Shown: positions 16,812-26,056 of the stretch, one piece after another
Layout: every line of letters starts with the position of its first letter
How positions within the stretch are numbered: position 1 is the first letter of the stretch
Source of the DNA: Bacteroidia bacterium
Lineage (GTDB): Bacteria > Bacteroidota > Bacteroidia > JADZBD01
Length of the DNA stretch: 64,000 nucleotides
Reading direction: 5' to 3'
NCBI GenBank assembly: GCA_020852255.1
Contig: JADZBD010000023.1
Location: 1 to 64,000, forward strand
Position numbers and translations under genes: made by a program
The notes under the pieces: generated by a model
What the model was told of the DNA's origin: nothing
The model's input: the letters and a program-made list of their open reading frames with translations, nothing else
Database searches by the model: none

Positions 16812-17732
16812 TCACATCCTCAATCTTTTCTGCAAATACGTCATCAGTACCTGATTAAATCCATCGTGGATGTCGGCTTCTACGAGGTCGATCCGGTATT
16901 GAGCGGCATGTAACTTCAATTGTTTACGAAAAGCCTGCATGCTCCGGATATAATTTTCTTTTACCTCTGCGGGATTGGCGCGTACTTCTTCCCCCGTTTC
17001 CGTATCAATGAAGCGGTAGGGTCTCTTTTCATATTCAAAATCCAGCTCTCGCTTTTTATCGGTTACGTGGAACAGCACTACTTCGTGTTTATTGTGTCTG
17101 AGATGCTGCAGTGCAGAAAACAACTCTTCCGTATGTTCACTGCTTTCGAACATGTCTGAAAAGATCATTACGAGGCTTCGTCGGTGTACAGCATCAGCGA
17201 TCTGGTGCAGCGCTTTGATGGCAAAAGTTTTTCGCCGGTCGCTTACTGCAGCGAGTACCTTTTCCAATTCGTGATAGATCATCCGGATGTGCAGCTGCCC
17301 GGATCGGGAAGGCGTATGTAGTTCAACCTCTTCAGAAAAAACGGAAAGGCCAACAGCGTCGCGCTGGCGCCTTAGCAGTTCGGTTAGAGCGGCGGCACAG
17401 TGAACAGAGAAACTGATTTTATTAAAGGTGCCGGGGGCAAGATCCACTGTGGGAGGAAAGTACATGGAAGAGGAATCATCCAGTATAATCTGGCAACGCA
17501 GATTCGTTTCCTCCTCATAGCGTTTTACAAAAAGTTTGTCTGTACGCCCAAACAGCTTCCAGTCAATATGCCGGGTACTTTCACCTGTATTATACAAGCG
17601 GTGTTCTGCGAATTCCACGGAGAATCCGTGAAACGGACTCTTATGTAATCCGGTGATGAAACCCTCCACCACCTGCCGGGCCAGCAATTCCAGGCCGGAG
17701 AAAGGGCGTACCAACTGTTGATCGATCGCCAC
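16812..17732 (-). CDS. DUF58 (VWA-like) domain protein
   Basis: 306-aa protein with the DUF58 signature: EFAEHRLYNTGESTRHIDWKLFGRTDKLFVKRYEEET (about residue 41-77) followed by a MIDAS-like IILDDSSSMYFP. The core then follows the von Willebrand A fold, with VMIFSDMFESS. In Bacteroidota such genes often cluster with MoxR ATPase and BatA/BatB genes; those are not in this window. The start is GTG at 17732; the first ATG would cut into the domain. It lies 21 bases after trxA and is probably co-transcribed with it. Molecular role unknown, possibly envelope stress or complex assembly. Confidence 0.85.
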   Translation of the reverse strand: MAIDQQLVRPFSGLELLARQVVEGFITGLHKSPFHGFSVEFAEHRLYNTGESTRHIDWKLFGRTDKLFVKRYEEETNLRCQIILDDSSSMYFPPTVDLAPGTFNKISFSVHCAAALTELLRRQRDAVGLSVFSEEVELHTPSRSGQLHIRMIYHELEKVLAAVSDRRKTFAIKALHQIADAVHRRSLVMIFSDMFESSEHTEELFSALQHLRHNKHEVVLFHVTDKKRELDFEYEKRPYRFIDTETGEEVRANPAEVKENYIRSMQAFRKQLKLHAAQYRIDLVEADIHDGFNQVLMTYLQKRLRM

Positions 17733-17753
17733 CTGTTCTGAACGTAAAAAGGG

Positions 17754-18074
17754 TTACTTTAATTGTGCTTCCAGCTTCCCGGCCAGCACACTTTTCGGAA
17801 CAGCGCCAACCTGCTTATCCACCACTTGTCCTCCTTTGAAGAATAAAAGTGTCGGAATATTGCGAATTCCGAATTGCGCAGAAATAGCAGGGTTGTTATC
17901 CACATTTACCTTTCCTACCACCACTTTCCCGTCATATTCTTTGGAAAGTTCCTCTACTACCGGACCAACCATGCGGCAGGGTCCGCACCATTCTGCCCAG
18001 AAATCTACCAATACAGGCTTATCTGACTTGATAACCAGTTGATCAAAGTTTGAATCTGTTAATTCGAGTGCCAT
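17754..18074 (-). CDS. trxA: Thioredoxin
   Basis: 106-aa thioredoxin with active site WCGPC (Cys30 and Cys33) in [13 protein letters not shown], the cis-proline loop [10 protein letters not shown], and the C-terminal helix. General cytoplasmic disulfide reductant, re-reduced by TrxB (10833-11783). It sits 65 bases downstream of dnaE on the same strand but has its own TAACTTTG element, and precedes the DUF58 gene by 21 bases. Confidence 0.97.
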   Translation of the reverse strand: MALELTDSNFDQLVIKSDKPVLVDFWAEWCGPCRMVGPVVEELSKEYDGKVVVGKVNVDNNPAISAQFGIRNIPTLLFFKGGQVVDKQVGAVPKSVLAGKLEAQLK

Positions 18075-18116
18075 ATTCAGTTGTTTATTGTTCAGTAGTC
18101 AATTTGCTTGCCACCC

Positions 18117-18124
18117 CAAAGTTA
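18117..18124 (-). promoter_or_regulatory. Putative -7 element of trxA
   Basis: TAACTTTG on the minus strand, 42 bases before the trxA ATG. It matches TAnnTTTG and lies just downstream of the dnaE stop, so trxA-DUF58 can be expressed separately from dnaE. No clear -33 element. Confidence 0.5.
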
Positions 18125-18139
18125 ATGACAATTTGACAT

Positions 18140-21100
18140 TTAGCGATTGAAACTATAGCCCGCGTTTTTATCCTTTTCAATTATGTCAATAAGCTCATTA
18201 TCAGGATAAACACGGAATTTTCTTGAAGGGAAATCCACGAATAAGTTATCATCGGGGTCGGTGATCGAAATCCGGAGCTGGCAATTTCGCTGCTTGTGCT
18301 TTTTGATATTTTGCTGAATTCCTTCCAGCAGGCTATTGATGGAATCTTCCGACAGCGTACCCGCCGGGAATGTAATGGTTAAATGCTTGGCAAATTTTTC
18401 CCTTACATCATTCAGGAGCTGGCAATGGATCACTTTGGCCTCGAACTGATCCGGCTGATTAAATCGGTTCTGAACTCTCACTCTCATGTGTAAAAAATAT
18501 CCCTCATTCAGATACCCTTTGTTGCGTACATAGTCATCACCGAACAACGCAAATTCCATAGCCTCTGTGAAATCTTCCAGTATGAATGAACCAAAGGGCT
18601 TTCCGGCCTTCGTAACACGATGGGAGGCACTGCTTACCAGACCTGCAATCACCAGTTCGCGACCTTTCAGTTTTGGAAGGTCTTTCAGATCCTGAATACG
18701 GTTCGGAGTGAAATGTTTCAGTTCCATCCGGTAATTATCGAGGGGGTGACCAGACAGGTAGAATCCGATTACATCCTTTTCAAGTTTTAATTGCTGAAGG
18801 GATCCCCATGGTTCACATTTGGGAAATTCCGGCTTTGGAATACTTACTTCAACGGAATTGCCGAAAAGGGAATTCTGGGATTGCCTTGAACCTTCCTGTG
18901 TAAGGGTGCCGAATCGCAGAAGTTTTTCGAGAAAGATACTGCCGTCGGGCGCCGGATGGAAAAAGCTGCTTCGCTGGTGATTGCCCATATTATCGAATGC
19001 ACCTGAAACAGCGAGGGATTCAAATGTTTTCTTGTTCGCAGATCGGAGATTGATCCGGCAAACCAAATCAAACATATCCTTGAAGGGTCCATTCGCCTTT
19101 CGTTCGTTGACGATAGCCTCCACGGCTGCCTCACCCACACCTTTAATGGCTCCCAGTCCGAATCGGATCTCCCCTTTTTTATTCACTGAAAAACGCAACT
19201 CGCTTTCATTGATATCCGGTCCCTGCACCTGGAGCCCCATTCTCCTGCATTCTTCCATGAAGAACGTGATCTTATCAATATTGCCTACGTGGTGAGTAAG
19301 CACCGAAGCCATATATTCGGCAGGGTAGTGTGCTTTCAACCATGCGGTTTGAAACGCTACATAGGCATAACAGGTAGAATGTGATTTGTTGAACGCATAT
19401 TGCGCGAAGGCTTCCCAGTCTGTCCAAATCTTGCTGAGTTTATCCTCCGGATGTCCTTTTTCTGTGGCCCCTCTGATGAATTTCTCCTTCATTTTGTCCA
19501 GCACATCCTTTTGCTTTTTCCCCATCGCCTTTCTCAACGTGTCGGCATCTCCTTTTGTGAACCCGGCCAGCTTTTGTGAAAGCAGCATTACCTGTTCCTG
19601 ATAAACGGTGATGCCGTACGTATCCTTCAGATATTCCTCCATTTCCGGAAGTTCGAAATTGACTTTTTCCCTGCCATGTTTCCGGTTGATGTAATTGGGA
19701 ATGTAAGCAAGCGGACCCGGCCGGAAAAGTGCGTTCATTGCGATGAGATCATCGAACTTGTCCGGTTTTAGGTCGCGGAGATATTTCTGCATTCCGGGCG
19801 ATTCAAACTGGAATGTTCCGTTGGTATCGGCACGCTGATACAATTCGAGCGTTTTTTTGTCATCCAGCGGAATGGTGTCCAGATCTATTTCCTTTCCGTG
19901 ATTCTCGCGAATAAGAGCCAACGCATCTTTCAGGATACTAAGCGTCTTCAGCCCCAGAAAATCCATTTTGATTACACCGGCCTCTTCAATGATTCCGCCT
20001 TCAAACTGGGTGATGAGCAATTCAGTATCCTTCGAAGCGCAAACAGGAATAATATCACTCAGATCCGTTGGTGCGATGATTATTCCGGCTGCATGAATTC
20101 CTGTTCCGCGAACGGATCCTTCCAGCACTTCCGCCTCATGGAGTACCTGCGATTCCAGATTAGATCCTTCATAAATGCTGCGGAGGCGTTTAACATTTTC
20201 GATCTCATCCGACTGAAGATTTTCTTTTGTTTCCAGCGAATTTTCACCTTTTACCGGTGCGTGCAATACCCGATGCAGTTTAATACCCGGACGTTCCGGC
20301 ACCAATTTCGCCAATGCGTTGGAATCGTTCAGTGGAAGGTCCAGTACGCGCGCCACATCTTTGATGCTCATTTTGGCTGCCATGGTGCCGTAGGTCACAA
20401 TATGCGCTACCTGGTTCCGTCCGTATTTGTTTACTACATAATCAATCACCTTTTGCCGGCCGGTGTCATCAAAATCAGTATCAATATCCGGCATGCTCTT
20501 CCGGTCAGGATTCAGAAATCGCTCAAAGAGCAGATTGTATTTGATGGGATCGATGTTCGTGATACCAATGCAGTAAGCTACGGCACTTCCGGCGGCGCTT
20601 CCGCGGCCCGGGCCTACAAATACGCCCAGGTCTCGCCCCGCTGCTATAAAATCAGCAACAATGAGAAAATAGCCGGCGAAGCCCATCGTCTTGACTGTGA
20701 ACAATTCAAAATTCAACCGTTCTTCAATGTCTGGCGTGATGTCGCGGTATCGTTTCTTCGCCCCTTCGAAGGTGAGATGCCGTAGATAGGCATCCATGTC
20801 TCCGTATCCGTCCGGTACCTGAAAGTGCGGCAGTAGAATATCTCTTTTCAGTTTCAACGTCTCGATCTTTCCAATCACCTCGTTGGTGTTCTCTATGGCG
20901 GCCGGAACATCTTGAAACAGTGCCGTCATCTGGGAGGTTGACTTAAAAAAGAACTGATCGTTAAAAAATGCAAATCGCTTTCCCCTTGATGAATTGTCGT
21001 CATCTGTGAATTCTTTCGAACTGGGCGTGCTTTGCTTTTCGCCCGTATTGATACAGAGAAGAATATCATGAGCGTTGGAATCCTCCTGATCAACGTAATG

Positions 21101-21721
21101 GGAGTCGTTGGTGGCAATCACCTTCACCTTGTACTTTTCGGCCCAGCGCAGGAGAATTTCATTCACACGGTCCTGTTCCTTCATTCCATGTCGCTGTAAC
21201 TCGATATAATAGTCCTCCCCGAACAGATCAAGCCACCACTTGAATTCCTGTTCTGCTTCGGATTCCCCCTTCCGGAGGATCGTGCGCGGTACCATGGCTC
21301 CCAAACAGCAGGTAGTAGCAATCAGTCCTTTGTGGTACTGCAGCACCAGTTCCTTATCAATGCGCGGGTATTTGCTGTAAAGGCCCTCTGTGTAACCAAG
21401 CGAGCAGAGTTTCACGAGATTTTTATATCCCTCAGCGTTTTTAGCGAGAAAAAGCTGGTGGTACCTCTTGTCGCGTTCATCCTTGGTGAATTGTTTTTTA
21501 TGACGGTCCTCTACCACGTAGAATTCGCAACCTACTATGGGCTTGATTCCCGCTTTGCCGGCCTGTGCCACAAATTCGAAAACACCGAACATGTTGCCGT
21601 GATCTGTGATGGCCACGGCAGGCATGTTGTCTTCCTTCGCCTTACGGATTAACTCGGAAATACCGGCTGCTCCGTCAAGCAGTGAATACTGCGTGTGAAC
21701 GTGAAGGTGAGAGAAATTCAT
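18140..21721 (-). CDS. dnaE: DNA polymerase III subunit alpha
   Basis: 1,193-aa replicative polymerase. Domains in order: PHP domain from residue 1 (SHLHVHTQYSLLDGAAG, AITDHGNMFG); the palm with GVFVGPGRGSAAGSAVAY and the catalytic aspartates in PDIDTDFDD (about residues 412-420); thumb and fingers including FQFESPGMQKYLRDLKP, RPGPLAYIPNYINRKHG and YGITVYQEQVMLLSQKLAGF; a helix-hairpin-helix region (IRFGLGAIKGVGEAAVEAI); and an OB domain (ELVIAGLVSSASHRVTKAGKPFGSFILED). The PHP metal ligands look intact, but it is DnaE-type, without the internal exonuclease of PolC. Size is normal for Bacteroidota DnaE. Confidence 0.97.
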   Translation of the reverse strand: MNFSHLHVHTQYSLLDGAAGISELIRKAKEDNMPAVAITDHGNMFGVFEFVAQAGKAGIKPIVGCEFYVVEDRHKKQFTKDERDKRYHQLFLAKNAEGYKNLVKLCSLGYTEGLYSKYPRIDKELVLQYHKGLIATTCCLGAMVPRTILRKGESEAEQEFKWWLDLFGEDYYIELQRHGMKEQDRVNEILLRWAEKYKVKVIATNDSHYVDQEDSNAHDILLCINTGEKQSTPSSKEFTDDDNSSRGKRFAFFNDQFFFKSTSQMTALFQDVPAAIENTNEVIGKIETLKLKRDILLPHFQVPDGYGDMDAYLRHLTFEGAKKRYRDITPDIEERLNFELFTVKTMGFAGYFLIVADFIAAGRDLGVFVGPGRGSAAGSAVAYCIGITNIDPIKYNLLFERFLNPDRKSMPDIDTDFDDTGRQKVIDYVVNKYGRNQVAHIVTYGTMAAKMSIKDVARVLDLPLNDSNALAKLVPERPGIKLHRVLHAPVKGENSLETKENLQSDEIENVKRLRSIYEGSNLESQVLHEAEVLEGSVRGTGIHAAGIIIAPTDLSDIIPVCASKDTELLITQFEGGIIEEAGVIKMDFLGLKTLSILKDALALIRENHGKEIDLDTIPLDDKKTLELYQRADTNGTFQFESPGMQKYLRDLKPDKFDDLIAMNALFRPGPLAYIPNYINRKHGREKVNFELPEMEEYLKDTYGITVYQEQVMLLSQKLAGFTKGDADTLRKAMGKKQKDVLDKMKEKFIRGATEKGHPEDKLSKIWTDWEAFAQYAFNKSHSTCYAYVAFQTAWLKAHYPAEYMASVLTHHVGNIDKITFFMEECRRMGLQVQGPDINESELRFSVNKKGEIRFGLGAIKGVGEAAVEAIVNERKANGPFKDMFDLVCRINLRSANKKTFESLAVSGAFDNMGNHQRSSFFHPAPDGSIFLEKLLRFGTLTQEGSRQSQNSLFGNSVEVSIPKPEFPKCEPWGSLQQLKLEKDVIGFYLSGHPLDNYRMELKHFTPNRIQDLKDLPKLKGRELVIAGLVSSASHRVTKAGKPFGSFILEDFTEAMEFALFGDDYVRNKGYLNEGYFLHMRVRVQNRFNQPDQFEAKVIHCQLLNDVREKFAKHLTITFPAGTLSEDSINSLLEGIQQNIKKHKQRNCQLRISITDPDDNLFVDFPSRKFRVYPDNELIDIIEKDKNAGYSFNR

Positions 21722-21817
21722 AGGGGGTTGAAGCTCCCCTAAATTACAGGAAACAACCGGTTTTTATTCCCTGATTTATTAAGGAATATGAACAAGGGAA
21801 GGGTTAATTTCTCCGGA

Positions 21818-22636
21818 CTAGTACGGGTTGAAGATCACCGTGCTGGTGTCTTTAGCGGGTCGCAGGGAAAGAACGGGAATGGCTGAATCATCCACTATCT
21901 TCTGAGCTGTGGTACCTACCAGGAATTCCTTGAAATTGAGCTCCGCCTTCGTCATGATCATAATTAGATCTGCCTCAATTTTGTCGGCATACGCCACAAC
22001 GGTCTCTGCAATATCCTCCGAAGCCAGTGATTTATTCGTGCAGGGTATGCCTTTGGATTTAATGTAGGCTTTCACCTGATGGGAGTAAGCCAGAATTTTA
22101 TTTTCATACTCTGCATCCTTCAATGAGAAAACAGAGAGAATACGTATGGCTGCGTTGAAATATTTAGCGAATTCGATTGCTTTGTCCACTTTTTGGCGGG
22201 TTTCCTTTGTGAGGTCAAGGGGAAGTAGAATGTTCTCACAGCCGTCGCGGTGATCTGTTCCGCGGATTGAAATCACCGGATGCTTCGATTCACGAATGAA
22301 TTTGGATGCACTCTGGCCAATCATGTCTTTGGTAGACATATGAGAGGTTAGTCCCAGCACAATCAGAACCGGTTCAAGTTCATCGGCGATTTTAATGGTC
22401 TCATTAAAAACATTTCCTGAAGCATAGCGCACCTTTACAGATAAACCAGACTCCTTTTCCACTTCCTTTGCCAGATTCTGCATGTACTCAACCTCCCGTG
22501 TCTCGTCCTTCTCAAATACATGCAGCATCACGATTTCTGAATGGGTATAGCGGGCCAGGTTGTAAGATTGTTTCAGGGCAACAATGGTTTGTTCGGTCGA
22601 ATCGATCGGAACAAGGATGTAGTTCTTCTTTGGCAT
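21818..22636 (-). CDS. Universal stress protein with two Usp domains
   Basis: 272-aa protein made of two tandem UspA folds. The ATG at 22636 gives MPKKNYILVPIDSTEQT, the normal Usp opening. Domain 1 covers about residues 1-140 and ends in ASKFIRESKHPVISIRG; domain 2 begins CENILLPLDLT and ends AQKIVDDSAIPVLSLRP. The ATP-binding GxxGx9G(S/T) motif is degenerate in both halves (LGLTSHMSTKDMIGQSAS; TKAELNFKEFLVGTTAQ), so nucleotide binding is uncertain. Monocistronic with its own promoter. Such proteins respond to stress; the target is unknown. Confidence 0.88.
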   Translation of the reverse strand: MPKKNYILVPIDSTEQTIVALKQSYNLARYTHSEIVMLHVFEKDETREVEYMQNLAKEVEKESGLSVKVRYASGNVFNETIKIADELEPVLIVLGLTSHMSTKDMIGQSASKFIRESKHPVISIRGTDHRDGCENILLPLDLTKETRQKVDKAIEFAKYFNAAIRILSVFSLKDAEYENKILAYSHQVKAYIKSKGIPCTNKSLASEDIAETVVAYADKIEADLIMIMTKAELNFKEFLVGTTAQKIVDDSAIPVLSLRPAKDTSTVIFNPY

Positions 22637-22663
22637 AGCTGGGACTGTTATTAGATAGGGGTG

Positions 22664-22694
22664 CAAAGATAGAATTCTGGTCTAAAACCATAAA
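22664..22694 (-). promoter_or_regulatory. Putative promoter of the universal stress gene
   Basis: TATCTTTG (minus strand, 22664-22671) with TTTA after a 19-base spacer (22691-22694). The start codon lies 27 bases downstream at 22636. Confidence 0.5.
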
Positions 22695-22753
22695 ATAAAT
22701 AGGTTAAATTACTGAAAAAGAGCATATTATTGTATTCAGAAGCCTCAAATTTA

Positions 22754-22785
22754 TTTGCCGGTGACCTGTTTTTTTTCGATCTTCG
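22754..22785 (+). promoter_or_regulatory. Possible promoter of rpsP
   Basis: TTTG (22754-22757), a 20-base spacer and GATCTTCG (22778-22785), a weak variant of TAnnTTTG. The leader to the ATG at 22823 is A-rich. Confidence 0.35.
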
Positions 22786-22822
22786 CAGTCCTTTTAAAAA
22801 AAACAAGTAAAAAAAAGCTACA

Positions 22823-23362
22823 ATGCCTGTAAAAATCAGATTGCAGAGACACGGGAAAAAGGCCTTCGCCTATTTCCATATTGTCGTAGCGGACGGTCGT
22901 GCACCGCGTGATGGGAAGTTCATCGAAAAAATAGGCACGTATAATCCAAACACCAATCCGGCTACGATTGAGCTGGAGACGAACAAAGCACTCTCCTGGC
23001 TGGAATCCGGAGCGCAGCCAACCGACACCTGTAAGGCTATTCTGTCCTACAAGGGTGTGATGTTCAAGCATCACCTCAACAAGGGAGTTAAGAAAGGTGC
23101 ACTTACGCAGGAACAGGCGGATGCACGCCATGCTAAGTGGCTTCAGGAGAAGGAATCACGAATCCTCGGTAAAGTGACAAAAATCGCAGAAGCCCGGAAA
23201 GAAGTGAATAAGAAGCGTTATGAGTCGGAGATCGCCGCAAACTCTTCCCGAGCCGCCAAGCTCGCTGCGAAGAAGGCTGCAGCTACTGAGACTGCTGAAA
23301 CTGCTGCTCCTGCTGCAGAGACCAATACTGCCCCTGCTGCGGAGGAGAGCACACCGCAGTAA
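22823..23362 (+). CDS. rpsP: 30S ribosomal protein S16 with Ala-rich C-terminal extension
   Basis: 179-aa protein. The first 85 residues are canonical S16: MPVKIRLQRHGKKAFAYFHIVVADGRAPRDGKFIEKIGTYNP. The rest is an extension found in Bacteroidota S16: a charged helix (LQEKESRILGKVTKIAEARKEVNKKRY), then a low-complexity Ala/Thr/Glu tail ending in AAEESTPQ. S16 is needed for 30S assembly. It precedes rimM, but an intrinsic terminator lies between them. Function of the tail is unknown. Confidence 0.95.
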   Translation: MPVKIRLQRHGKKAFAYFHIVVADGRAPRDGKFIEKIGTYNPNTNPATIELETNKALSWLESGAQPTDTCKAILSYKGVMFKHHLNKGVKKGALTQEQADARHAKWLQEKESRILGKVTKIAEARKEVNKKRYESEIAANSSRAAKLAAKKAAATETAETAAPAAETNTAPAAEESTPQ

Positions 23363-23384
23363 TCGTTTTCTGCTAATATTTAAG

Positions 23385-23416
23385 GACGGGAGGTCAACAC
23401 CTTCCGTCTTTTTTTT
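23385..23416 (+). terminator. Intrinsic terminator/attenuator between rpsP and rimM
   Basis: GACGGGAGGT (23385-23394) pairs with ACCTTCCGTC (23399-23408, one G-U) around loop CAAC, followed by eight T. It ends only 3 bases before the rimM ATG at 23420, so rimM is either read through or translated from a transcript starting within the hairpin. Confidence 0.88.
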
Positions 23417-23419
23417 GAG

Positions 23420-23935
23420 ATGAACAAGGAAGAAGCTTTTGAGTTGGGTACTGTTCTGAAACCGGATGGTTTCGACGGGAGCATATTGATCACATTAGAC
23501 ACAGACTCCACAGAGAAGTACCGGAAGCTCTCAAGCGTATGGCTCGGTGCAGCAGCACCTGAACAGGAGTTTCGTGTGCTTCGGATTGATGTGCACAAAG
23601 ATTTTTCTGCCACTGTTTGGCTGGAAGGCATTACCAGCGAGGAGGCAGCTGACAAACTGAGAAAGCAGAGCGTGTGGCTGCCGCTGGACTTTCTTCCCAC
23701 TCCGGAAGGAAATATGTTCTACCTCCATGAAGTGAGTGGATACGAAGTGGTGGAGGAAGGGAAAATAACAGGCGTTGTGAAAGGCGTCATGGAGTTACCG
23801 CATCAGAAACTACTTGAAATTGATATAGATGGGAAGGAGGTACTGCTACCGTTACTGCCCGAATTCTATCTCGGGATAGACAGGGAGAAGCGACAGATTA
23901 TTGTTAGGATACCTGACGGACTGCGCGATCTCTAA
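23420..23935 (+). CDS. rimM: Ribosome maturation factor RimM
   Basis: 171-aa 16S rRNA processing factor that assists assembly of the 30S head by binding S19. The N-terminal beta-barrel runs from ELGTVLKPDGFDGSILITLD to about residue 90. The second PRC-like barrel contains EVVEEGKITGVVKGVMELPHQKLLEIDIDGKEVLLPLLPEF. The family's usual G-x-hGxx-KP-h-G opening is slightly divergent (LGTVLKPDGFDG). Gene order after rpsP is conserved in bacteria. The start ATG sits directly behind a terminator hairpin. Next gene trmN6 begins 62 bases on. Confidence 0.9.
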   Translation: MNKEEAFELGTVLKPDGFDGSILITLDTDSTEKYRKLSSVWLGAAAPEQEFRVLRIDVHKDFSATVWLEGITSEEAADKLRKQSVWLPLDFLPTPEGNMFYLHEVSGYEVVEEGKITGVVKGVMELPHQKLLEIDIDGKEVLLPLLPEFYLGIDREKRQIIVRIPDGLRDL

Positions 23936-23997
23936 GCGCTGGTTTGAAGATTCGCCGCGAATTGCTTAACTTTAGTTGGCCGACCCGGAGGGTGTCT

Positions 23998-24714
23998 ATG
24001 TCAGTAGCCAGCTTTGCCTTTAAACAGTTTGTTGTAAAACAGGATCGAAGCGCCATGAAGGTGGGTACCGATGCTGTTCTTCTGGGATCCTGGGCAGATG
24101 TCTGCGGGGCTTTGCATGTTCTGGATATCGGAACCGGTACCGGAGTAATTGCACTGATGCTTGCACAGCGCTCTGAGGCAAGTATTGATGCCATTGATAT
24201 TGATGAGATCAGTTGCAGGGAGGCAGAGGAAAATGTACGATCCTCCAGGTGGGATAGCCGGATCAGTGTGCGACACACTTCTTTTCAGGATTTTGCAAAA
24301 AAGGAGCAGCGGCGTTTTGACCTGATTGTGAGTAATCCTCCTTATTTTTCCCGTTCATCTAAAGCAAGTTTTCTGGGACGTACGCTTGCGCGGCATACGG
24401 ATCTTTTGCCGTTCGAAGAGCTTGTTGCAGGGGTGAGTCTCCTGCTGCGCGACTGCGGCCGCTTTTGCCTGATCCTTCCTCAAAAGGAGGCAGCACTTTT
24501 CAGGGATATCGCTGTGCTTCACAAATTGTATCTTACCAGGGTAACCCGAGTGAGAACTACTCCGGAAAAGGCAACTGAGAAACGTTGGCTCATGCAGTTC
24601 CAGAAAAAACCTACCTGTTTTAAGGAGGATCTTCTTGTGATTGAGCAGGGCGGGAGGCATTCGTATTCGGAGGAATACAGGAACCTGACCCGCGATTTCT
24701 ATCTTGCCTTCTGA
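23998..24714 (+). CDS. tRNA1(Val) (adenine(37)-N6)-methyltransferase, TrmN6/YfiC type
   Basis: 238-aa SAM-dependent methyltransferase. I took the ATG at 23998 (MSVASFAFKQFVVKQDRSAMKVGTDAVLLGSW), which matches the normal YfiC opening; a reading from 23944 adds 18 unusual residues. The SAM loop is VLDIGTGTGVIALMLAQR and the adenine N6-methyltransferase motif is SNPPYF (about residue 111-116). Probable product: m6A37 in tRNA-Val, or another N6 adenine target. Its 3' end overlaps the convergent saccharopine dehydrogenase gene by 16 bases. Confidence 0.87.
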   Translation: MSVASFAFKQFVVKQDRSAMKVGTDAVLLGSWADVCGALHVLDIGTGTGVIALMLAQRSEASIDAIDIDEISCREAEENVRSSRWDSRISVRHTSFQDFAKKEQRRFDLIVSNPPYFSRSSKASFLGRTLARHTDLLPFEELVAGVSLLLRDCGRFCLILPQKEAALFRDIAVLHKLYLTRVTRVRTTPEKATEKRWLMQFQKKPTCFKEDLLVIEQGGRHSYSEEYRNLTRDFYLAF

Positions 24715-26033
24715 ATCTTTTCCTTTTCTATAAAGCGGATACCTAAGGTTGCCAGCTCTTTCAGAATCGGCCTGTAAATCTCTTCTGTTACCGGTATCAA
24801 AACACCTCTCTGACGGATCTGCCCCTTTAAAATCATTCCGGCTGAGATGGCGAGCGGAATTCCAACCGTTTGAGCCATGGCAGTCTGAACAGGGTTTTTC
24901 CCTTTTAAAACCAAGGAGGAAGTGAGTTGATACTTCTTTCCTCTATAGGAATAGTGAAATTCGTGGTACATCACCACCATATCTTTGTCGTGCGCACCTA
25001 ATTTCCACTTGCGTTCCAGCAAAGCCTGAAGATATTGGGCCGGTGTGCCTCTTTTCAGCTTTGTGGCCGTTTTCCCGAAAATGCCTAACCAATCCAGTTT
25101 TTTGAGTACGGAAGGTGTAGTGTGTAGAAATTTTGCTGTACGATACCGGAGGGTACCTTTTCCCGCGGGAACAAAGGAGGAAAGCAGATCGTCCCAGTAT
25201 TTGTATTTCCCTTCCGGCAGCTGCCAGCTGTCATCTGTTAGTCCGAGCTGAACAAGGGCGTCCCATGCTTTGCAGAATCCGTCTGCACGAAGAGTGCCCC
25301 GGAGAATATCCTGTACGTCTTCAATTCCGTACTGTGGGAGATAGGATAAGGAGTCCCTGTTAGCATAAGCATCAAATTTCCCAAAGTCGGGAACCTGAAC
25401 GGATTTAGCTGATGAGAATAGCCGGGAATAAGGCAGAAATCGAATCCGGCCATTTTCCCGGAACCGGGCGGTGCCTTGCCCGGCAAGGATCACATTCCTC
25501 GGGTTCCATGAAAATTTATATCCCCAGGGATTTGTATCCGATTCCGGCGCCACCAGTCCTCCGCAATACGATCGGAATGCAAGCAGCCTGCAGCCCTTTT
25601 TTTTAAGCCGGTGAATGACCTCCATGGCACTCATATGATCAATTCCGGGGTCGAGTCCGATCTCATTCATGAATACCAGGCCTCTCGCTTTTACCGCCTC
25701 ATCCAGTTTTTTCATCTCCGGCGAAACGTAACTGGCGGTGGCCAGGTGAACTCCTTTCTGCAAGCACTCCATTGCAACGATCTGGTGCAGTGAAGCCGGC
25801 AGCATGGAGATGACAATGTCTTTTCCTTCGATGAGCCGGGCACGTTCTTCCGCATTCATTGCATCCAGTACAACGGCCCGTGCGCGCGGATGTTTCCCCG
25901 TTTTCATGAGCGCATTCTCCATTGAAATATCCGCAACTGTAATGATCCAGTCCTCTCTTTCCGCGTGTTCAAGAAGATAATTGATCAGTGAAGACGACGA
26001 ACGGCCGGCACCAAGGATAAGAATGTTCTTCAT
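24699..26033 (-). CDS. Saccharopine dehydrogenase (L-glutamate-forming type)
   Basis: 444-aa NAD(P)-dependent enzyme of the Lys9/AASS C-terminal type, which interconverts saccharopine with glutamate and aminoadipate semialdehyde. Rossmann loop LILGAGRSSSSLINYLL at the N-terminus; ISMLPASLHQIVAMECLQKGVHLATASYV; the diagnostic NEIGLDPGIDHMSAMEVI (about residue 122-140); and FRSYCGGLVAPE followed by NPWGYKFSWNPRNV. Length matches the family. A TAACTTTG element lies 7 bases before the ATG, so the transcript may be nearly leaderless. A lysine degradation role is the usual assignment in Bacteroidota; a polyamine-related role cannot be excluded. Confidence 0.87.
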   Translation of the reverse strand: MKNILILGAGRSSSSLINYLLEHAEREDWIITVADISMENALMKTGKHPRARAVVLDAMNAEERARLIEGKDIVISMLPASLHQIVAMECLQKGVHLATASYVSPEMKKLDEAVKARGLVFMNEIGLDPGIDHMSAMEVIHRLKKKGCRLLAFRSYCGGLVAPESDTNPWGYKFSWNPRNVILAGQGTARFRENGRIRFLPYSRLFSSAKSVQVPDFGKFDAYANRDSLSYLPQYGIEDVQDILRGTLRADGFCKAWDALVQLGLTDDSWQLPEGKYKYWDDLLSSFVPAGKGTLRYRTAKFLHTTPSVLKKLDWLGIFGKTATKLKRGTPAQYLQALLERKWKLGAHDKDMVVMYHEFHYSYRGKKYQLTSSLVLKGKNPVQTAMAQTVGIPLAISAGMILKGQIRQRGVLIPVTEEIYRPILKELATLGIRFIEKEKIQKAR

Positions 26034-26040
26034 AGGTGCT

Positions 26041-26048
26041 CAAAGTTA
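26041..26048 (-). promoter_or_regulatory. -7 element directly before the saccharopine dehydrogenase start
   Basis: TAACTTTG on the minus strand ends 7 bases before the ATG at 26033. Its upstream part overlaps the neighbouring terminator, so termination and new initiation are packed into about 60 bases. Confidence 0.5.
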
Positions 26049-26056
26049 ATCAAAAG

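Noticed and set aside
19898-20785. Open frame of 295 codons opposite dnaE
   Set aside because: Antisense to conserved polymerase motifs; His/Phe/Arg-rich shadow translation.
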